Assembly: GCA_015486705.1 (NCBI GenBank)
Contig: WFRG01000104.1
Span: 1-9,872 of the forward strand
Direction of reading: 5' to 3'
Origin: Hippea sp.
GTDB lineage: Bacteria; Campylobacterota_A; Desulfurellia; Desulfurellales; Hippeaceae
Length of the DNA: 9,872 bases
Shown here in pieces: positions 6,373-9,872 of this stretch. The translations under genes were made by a program, and so were the position numbers. Within the stretch, counting starts at the first letter, position 1. Each line of letters starts with the position of its first letter. The notes under the pieces were generated by a model. It did no database searches, was not told the origin of the DNA, and was given only the letters and a program-made list of their open reading frames with translations.

Positions 6373-7665
6373 TTATAATTCAAATCCTTTTTCCGTATGA
6401 ATAGCTATATCGAGGCCTTTAAGCTCATCTTCATCCGATACCCTCAATCCTGCAGTTATAAGTGATATAGTTTTAATGACTATGAATGTTACAATAGAAG
6501 TATATGCAATAACAATAATAACACCCAGTATTTGAACAAAAAACTGATGCACATTTCCATAGATTAAACCGCTTGAGCTACACATTTTAGGATCAGCAAA
6601 AATCCCAGTGGCTAAAGCACCCCATATTCCATTTACACCATGAACACCAAAAGCATCCAAAGAATCATCGTAGTCGAATTTGAATTTCAAATATGAAGCC
6701 GAATAGAAACCCAAAATCCCAGATACAATCCCTATAACCATCGCACCTAATAAGTTCACATAGCCAGCCGCAGGTGTTATAGCAACGAGACCTGCAACTG
6801 CACCAGAAGCAACACCTAAGACTGTAGGGTGTCTATTTTTTATCCATTCAATGCCCATCCAGCTAAGGGCAGCTATAGCAGCTGCCGTATTTGTGTTTAT
6901 AAACGCCAAAGCGGCGCTACCATTTGAAGCCAAAGCACTTCCAGCGTTAAAACCGAACCATCCAAACCACAGCAAAGCTGCTCCCAATGTCGTTAAAACT
7001 ATTGAAGAGGGAGGCATAGCGATTTTTTTAAAGCCCCTTCTTTTACCTAAAACAAAAGCAAAAACAAGCCCTGCTACTCCAGCATTAATATGAACAACAG
7101 TTCCTCCGGCAAAATCCAAAATACCTAATTTTGACAAAAATCCGCCACCCCATACCCAATGGGCAATAGGAATATAAACAAACGTTGCCCAAAATAGACT
7201 AAACAAAACCCATGACGAAAATTTCAACCTTTCTACTACGCTACCACTTGCTAAAGCTACTGTTATCGCAGCAAATGTCATTTGAAAAGTAGCAAAAATA
7301 AATACTGGTACGGAGCCAGACAAACTGTTGGGTAATATACCCCCCATAAAAACATAATCAAAGTTTCCAATTAAACCTTTGATATCAGGTCCAAAAGATA
7401 AACTATAGCCATAAATAACCCAAACTATACTCACTATACAATAAGCCACAAATGACATTGCAATTGTATTAAGAACATTTTTTGATCTGCTCATACCACC
7501 ATAAAATAAAGCTAATCCCGCGGGAGTCATAAACATGACAAGAGCTGTTGCCGTAATCATCCAGGCTGTATCCCCGCCATTCAGTCTCACAGTAGAAGCA
7601 AAAGTTGTTATTGGCAACAAAACAAATCCAATAACTCCAATAAACCATCTAAACAGCCTCACCAT
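6373..7665 (-). CDS. amt: Ammonium transporter Amt2, canonical twin-His
   Basis: A 430-residue Amt/MEP/Rh transporter, upstream paralogue of amt1 on the same strand and about two thirds identical to it by eye, with an indel of one residue around 105-120. It has a signal peptide-like N-terminus (to about Ala24), Asp184 in LDFAGG, the first pore histidine His192 in VVHINAG, GWFGFNAGS (235-243) and the second pore histidine His342 in FGVHGVNG. All pore residues are thus standard. The GlnK-docking tail LRVSDEDELKGLD...HTEKGFEL is retained. Codon use looks more AT-rich than amt1. The start may be ATG 7665 or the next codon, GTG 7662, which has better ribosome-site spacing. The 126-base gap to amt1 contains its own promoter candidate, so the two need not be one operon. 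Confidence 0.96.
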   Translation of the reverse strand: MVRLFRWFIGVIGFVLLPITTFASTVRLNGGDTAWMITATALVMFMTPAGLALFYGGMSRSKNVLNTIAMSFVAYCIVSIVWVIYGYSLSFGPDIKGLIGNFDYVFMGGILPNSLSGSVPVFIFATFQMTFAAITVALASGSVVERLKFSSWVLFSLFWATFVYIPIAHWVWGGGFLSKLGILDFAGGTVVHINAGVAGLVFAFVLGKRRGFKKIAMPPSSIVLTTLGAALLWFGWFGFNAGSALASNGSAALAFINTNTAAAIAALSWMGIEWIKNRHPTVLGVASGAVAGLVAITPAAGYVNLLGAMVIGIVSGILGFYSASYLKFKFDYDDSLDAFGVHGVNGIWGALATGIFADPKMCSSSGLIYGNVHQFFVQILGVIIVIAYTSIVTFIVIKTISLITAGLRVSDEDELKGLDIAIHTEKGFEL

Positions 7666-7668
7666 CTA

Positions 7669-7673
7669 CCTCC
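7669..7673 (-). promoter_or_regulatory. Ribosome site with ambiguous amt2 start
   Basis: GGAGG on the minus strand is only 3 bases before ATG 7665, which is tight. Codon 2 is GTG (7662-7660), 6 bases from the same site, a better distance. The true start may therefore be the GTG, giving 429 residues. The mature protein is unaffected if the leader is cleaved. Confidence 0.55.
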
Positions 7674-7729
7674 ATTGTCCTTATTTTTACCGCTCTTCCA
7701 ACATCCCACATAAAAATCTGACTTTTGTT

Positions 7730-7745
7730 AGCATATTATATTCCT
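7730..7745 (-). promoter_or_regulatory. Weak sigma-54-like element upstream of amt2
   Basis: The minus strand reads AGGAATATAATATGCT: GG and GC at the exact sigma-54 spacing, with the same TGCT end and GGAA core as the amt1 element. It matches fewer consensus positions (7 of 12), so alone it would be unconvincing. Its resemblance to the amt1 element and its place before a paralogous gene raise its value. The predicted leader is about 54 bases. Confidence 0.35.
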
Positions 7746-7746
7746 T

Positions 7747-7762
7747 TATTGTTATAACAATA
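7747..7762. repeat. Perfect 16-bp palindrome TATTGTTATAACAATA
   Basis: A gap-free palindrome next to the -24 side of the amt2 promoter candidate, in the 277-base divergent region between amt2 and hisS. It is built from TTGTTA half-sites facing each other, as in a transcription-factor operator. Further TTGTTA/TAACAA half-sites lie at 7725-7730, 7821-7826 and 7829-7834. The regulator is unknown to me. Confidence 0.5.
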
Positions 7763-7820
7763 TTTTATTAGAAAAATAACCTTGTTTTATACACAATTAT
7801 GAACATAAAAGTATAATTAT

Positions 7821-7834
7821 TAACAATTTTGTTA
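7821..7834. repeat. Inverted repeat TAACAA-TT-TTGTTA
   Basis: Two perfect 6-base arms around a TT centre, using the same hexamer as the palindrome at 7747-7762 but in the opposite arrangement. It lies about 100-115 bases upstream of the predicted amt2 start, the usual distance for a sigma-54 enhancer site. The surroundings are very AT-rich, so chance cannot be excluded. Confidence 0.4.
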
Positions 7835-7887
7835 TATTTTAAAAACACGACAAGCAAGATAAATCTATATATTGAGCAACTAATTCC

Positions 7888-7916
7888 TTGACAAAATCAA
7901 GCATGTTTTACATACT
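7888..7916 (+). promoter_or_regulatory. Candidate sigma-70 promoter for hisS-aspS
   Basis: A perfect -35 box TTGACA (7888-7893), a 17-base spacer and CATACT (7911-7916, 4 of 6 matches to TATAAT). Transcription would start near 7923, leaving a leader of about 20 bases that includes the ribosome site GGGAGGT (7931-7937). The -35 box sits in a small dyad, CTTGA-CAAAA-TCAAG (7887-7901). Confidence 0.6.
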
Positions 7917-7942
7917 CATCAATGTTTTTTGGGAGGTAGAAA

Positions 7943-9187
7943 ATGGGTATTTTAAGGGGTTTCAAAGATATTTTGCCCCAGGAGATAAGAAAATGGCAAA
8001 AGCTTGAGAAAGTAGCTAAAGAAACATTGGAATCCTTCGGTTATAAGGAAATCAGAACGCCAGTTTTGGAGAAGACATCCCTATTTGCAAGAGGTGTGGG
8101 TGAGACAACAGATATCGTTGAAAAGGAGATGTACACTTTTTTGGATAAAAGCGGTGAGTCGGTAACATTAAGACCAGAAGGCACAGCTGGAGCTGTTAGG
8201 GCATACATTAACAATCACCTTGAAAACTATCCTTTCAAGAAATTCTATTACATAGGACCTATGTTCAGGTATGAAAGACCCCAAAAAGGTAGGCTTAGGC
8301 AGTTTCACCAAATTGGTATAGAGGTTTTTGGCATTCAAAACCCCGCAATTGACGCCGAAGTTGTATGCGTGGATAAAATCATGTTAGATAAACTGGGCTT
8401 AAAGAATTTAAGAATAGAGATAAACAACATAGGCTGCCCAAATTGTAGACCCAAGTACTTAGAAAACCTAAAATCTTATTTTGAACAGCACAAAGACAAG
8501 CTCTGTGATGATTGTAAAAGACGATTGGATAAAAACCCTTTACGCATATTGGACTGTAAAAACAAAACTTGCAAAAGTATTGCCTCAAATGCTCCTAAGA
8601 TACACGAATTCGTATGTGATAGCTGCAAAACACACTATGAAGGTGTTAAAGAAAATCTAACTAAAATTGGTATAGAATTTGATGAAAATCCACATTTGGT
8701 CAGAGGTTTGGATTACTACACAAAATTCGTATTCGAAATCATAACGGATAAATTAGGTGCTCAAGGCACAGTTTCTGCTGGCGGTAGATACGACAACTTA
8801 GTCGAAGAATTGGGCGGAAAGCCCACACCAGGCATAGGTTTTGCCTCCGGCTGCGAGAGGCTAATAGAACTTATGAATTATAATGAAGAACAAGACATCG
8901 ATTATTACTTTGCTTGTATGGAAGATTACATAACATGTTTAAAATTGGCTAAAGAACTCACATATAAAGCCAATAAATCCGTATATGTTGAGTACGAAAA
9001 CAGAAGCCTAAAATCTATGATAAAGAAAGCCGACAAGATGAAAGCAAAGTACGTTGTAATATACGGTGAAAACGAGAAAGAAAAAGGTGTTGTAACCGTT
9101 AAAGACATGAAACAATCAACGCAAGAAGAGATAAAAATAGAAAAATTTTTGGTAAATGAGGTGGAAAGATGGCAATTGGAAGCTTGA
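7943..9187 (+). CDS. hisS: Histidyl-tRNA synthetase
   Basis: A 414-residue class II synthetase that charges tRNA-His with histidine in the cytoplasm. Motif 1 lies around [11 protein letters not shown] (38-48), TLRPEGTAG at 75-83, motif 2 in [18 protein letters not shown] (108-125), the histidine-specific LVRGLDYYT (252-260) and SAGGRYDNL (278-286), and motif 3 in [11 protein letters not shown] (297-307). The C-terminal anticodon-binding domain starts near 320. The insertion between motif 2 and the HisA motif carries four Cys pairs (165/168, 188/191, 205/210, 225/228), as in HisRS of several thermophilic or anaerobic lineages, and could bind zinc. The start is set by GGGAGGT 5 bases before the ATG. 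The end overlaps aspS by 19 bases. Confidence 0.98.
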   Translation: MGILRGFKDILPQEIRKWQKLEKVAKETLESFGYKEIRTPVLEKTSLFARGVGETTDIVEKEMYTFLDKSGESVTLRPEGTAGAVRAYINNHLENYPFKKFYYIGPMFRYERPQKGRLRQFHQIGIEVFGIQNPAIDAEVVCVDKIMLDKLGLKNLRIEINNIGCPNCRPKYLENLKSYFEQHKDKLCDDCKRRLDKNPLRILDCKNKTCKSIASNAPKIHEFVCDSCKTHYEGVKENLTKIGIEFDENPHLVRGLDYYTKFVFEIITDKLGAQGTVSAGGRYDNLVEELGGKPTPGIGFASGCERLIELMNYNEEQDIDYYFACMEDYITCLKLAKELTYKANKSVYVEYENRSLKSMIKKADKMKAKYVVIYGENEKEKGVVTVKDMKQSTQEEIKIEKFLVNEVERWQLEA

Positions 9188-9872
9188 GAAGAACCCACTA
9201 CTGTGGAGATGTAAGGGCAAGCGATATAGGAAAAGAGGTTGTGCTTTTTGGTTGGGTTCAAAACTGGAGAGACCACGGCGGTGTTATTTTTATAGACCTA
9301 AAGGATAGGGAAGGCATCGTTCAAATAGTGTTTGACCCATCAGTAAATGAAGAAATTCACAAACAAGCGTCAAAACTCAGAAGCCAATACTGTGTAGGTG
9401 TAAAAGGAACGGTAAGACATAGACCTGAAGGTGCAGTAAATCCAAATCTGAAAACGGGTGAAGTTGAGGTTGTTGCGAATACTCTGAAAGTTCTGTCCGA
9501 ATGTGAAAATTTACCTTTTCCCGTTGAAGAGTATGTGCATGTAAATGAAGAGGTTAGACTCAAATACCGATATCTCGATTTGAGAAAACCGACAATGCAA
9601 AGGAATTTGATAATAAGGTCAAAGGGAGCATTTGCCGCAAGGAAATTCTTAAACGAACAAGGATTTATAGAGATAGAAACGCCAGTGCTAACAAAGAGTA
9701 CACCAGAAGGTGCAAGGGACTTTTTGGTTCCAAGCAGACTATCTCCGGGCAAGTTCTACGCTTTACCACAGTCGCCCCAACTCTTTAAGCAGTTACTCAT
9801 GGTTGCGGGTTTCGACAAATACTACCAAATAACGAAATGCTTTAGGGACGAAGATTTAAGGGCAGACAGACA
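9169..9872 (+). CDS. aspS: Aspartyl-tRNA synthetase, bacterial type, 3' end missing
   Basis: The frame is open from ATG 9169 to the right edge (234 full codons), giving the N-terminal anticodon-binding OB domain and the start of the class II catalytic core. Recognisable segments are [72 protein letters not shown] and [11 protein letters not shown], the last being motif 2. These are bacterial-type AspS and not the shorter archaeal type. The ribosome site GAGGTG (9158-9163) lies inside hisS, and the 19-base overlap implies co-translation. His36-Gly37 in the OB domain replace the Leu-Gly of the discriminating E. coli enzyme, suggesting a non-discriminating AspRS that also charges tRNA-Asn. Confidence 0.97.
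   Translation, partial: MAIGSLRRTHYCGDVRASDIGKEVVLFGWVQNWRDHGGVIFIDLKDREGIVQIVFDPSVNEEIHKQASKLRSQYCVGVKGTVRHRPEGAVNPNLKTGEVEVVANTLKVLSECENLPFPVEEYVHVNEEVRLKYRYLDLRKPTMQRNLIIRSKGAFAARKFLNEQGFIEIETPVLTKSTPEGARDFLVPSRLSPGKFYALPQSPQLFKQLLMVAGFDKYYQITKCFRDEDLRADR

Noticed and set aside
6373..7665. amt2 as a recently transferred gene because it looks more AT-rich than amt1
   Set aside because: The two proteins are close paralogues with the same length and tail, no mobile-element trace or flanking repeats are present, and I cannot compute the composition difference reliably.
7887..7901. CTTGA-CAAAA-TCAAG as an FNR-type site at the hisS promoter
   Set aside because: The half-sites resemble TTGAT/ATCAA but are one base too close together, and hisS is not an expected FNR target; left as a minor dyad at the -35 box.
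9357..9752. Minus-strand open frame of 131 codons at the right end
   Set aside because: It lies opposite conserved AspRS motifs and has no family features; a shadow of aspS.

Overview
The window is a stretch of bacterial chromosome, AT-rich by eye, densely packed and almost entirely housekeeping or nutrient-uptake genes. Strong GGGAGG-type ribosome sites, heavy use of AGA/AGG and ATA codons, Lys/Glu-rich proteins, an archaeal-type Thi4 thiazole synthase and a bacterial-type HisRS with four Cys pairs point to a deep-branching, probably anaerobic and possibly thermophilic bacterium. Hippea/Desulfurella-like organisms would fit, but that is a guess from gene style and not a database result.

Left part (1-2580, minus strand): aroK (shikimate kinase) -> a 512-residue polytopic ArnT/GT39-like glycosyltransferase -> thi4, which runs off the left edge. 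The first two genes overlap by 4 bases and the last two are 14 bases apart, so this looks like one operon. Middle (2668-4947, plus strand): an HD-domain phosphohydrolase -> efp (elongation factor P) -> a Fsr-like MFS exporter, with gaps of 12 and 15 bases. The two operons diverge from an 87-base region holding overlapping promoter candidates.

Right of the MFS gene (4954-7665, minus strand) lie two Amt ammonium transporters in tandem, each 430 residues and roughly two thirds identical by eye. Amt2 has the normal conduction-pore twin-His pair. Amt1 has Glu in place of the first His. Each gene has its own upstream region with a sigma-54 type -24/-12 element (strong for amt1, weaker for amt2), plus nearby dyads. 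No glnK lies next to either gene inside the window. This pair, with its possible nitrogen control, is the most interesting part of the window.

Right end (7943-9872, plus strand): hisS and aspS (histidyl- and aspartyl-tRNA synthetases) overlap by 19 bases and share a promoter candidate before hisS. AspRS runs off the right edge. No tRNA, rRNA, insertion sequence, CRISPR array or phage gene was seen. I found no clearly undescribed multi-gene system; the leads are active-site substitutions and regulatory sites in known families.
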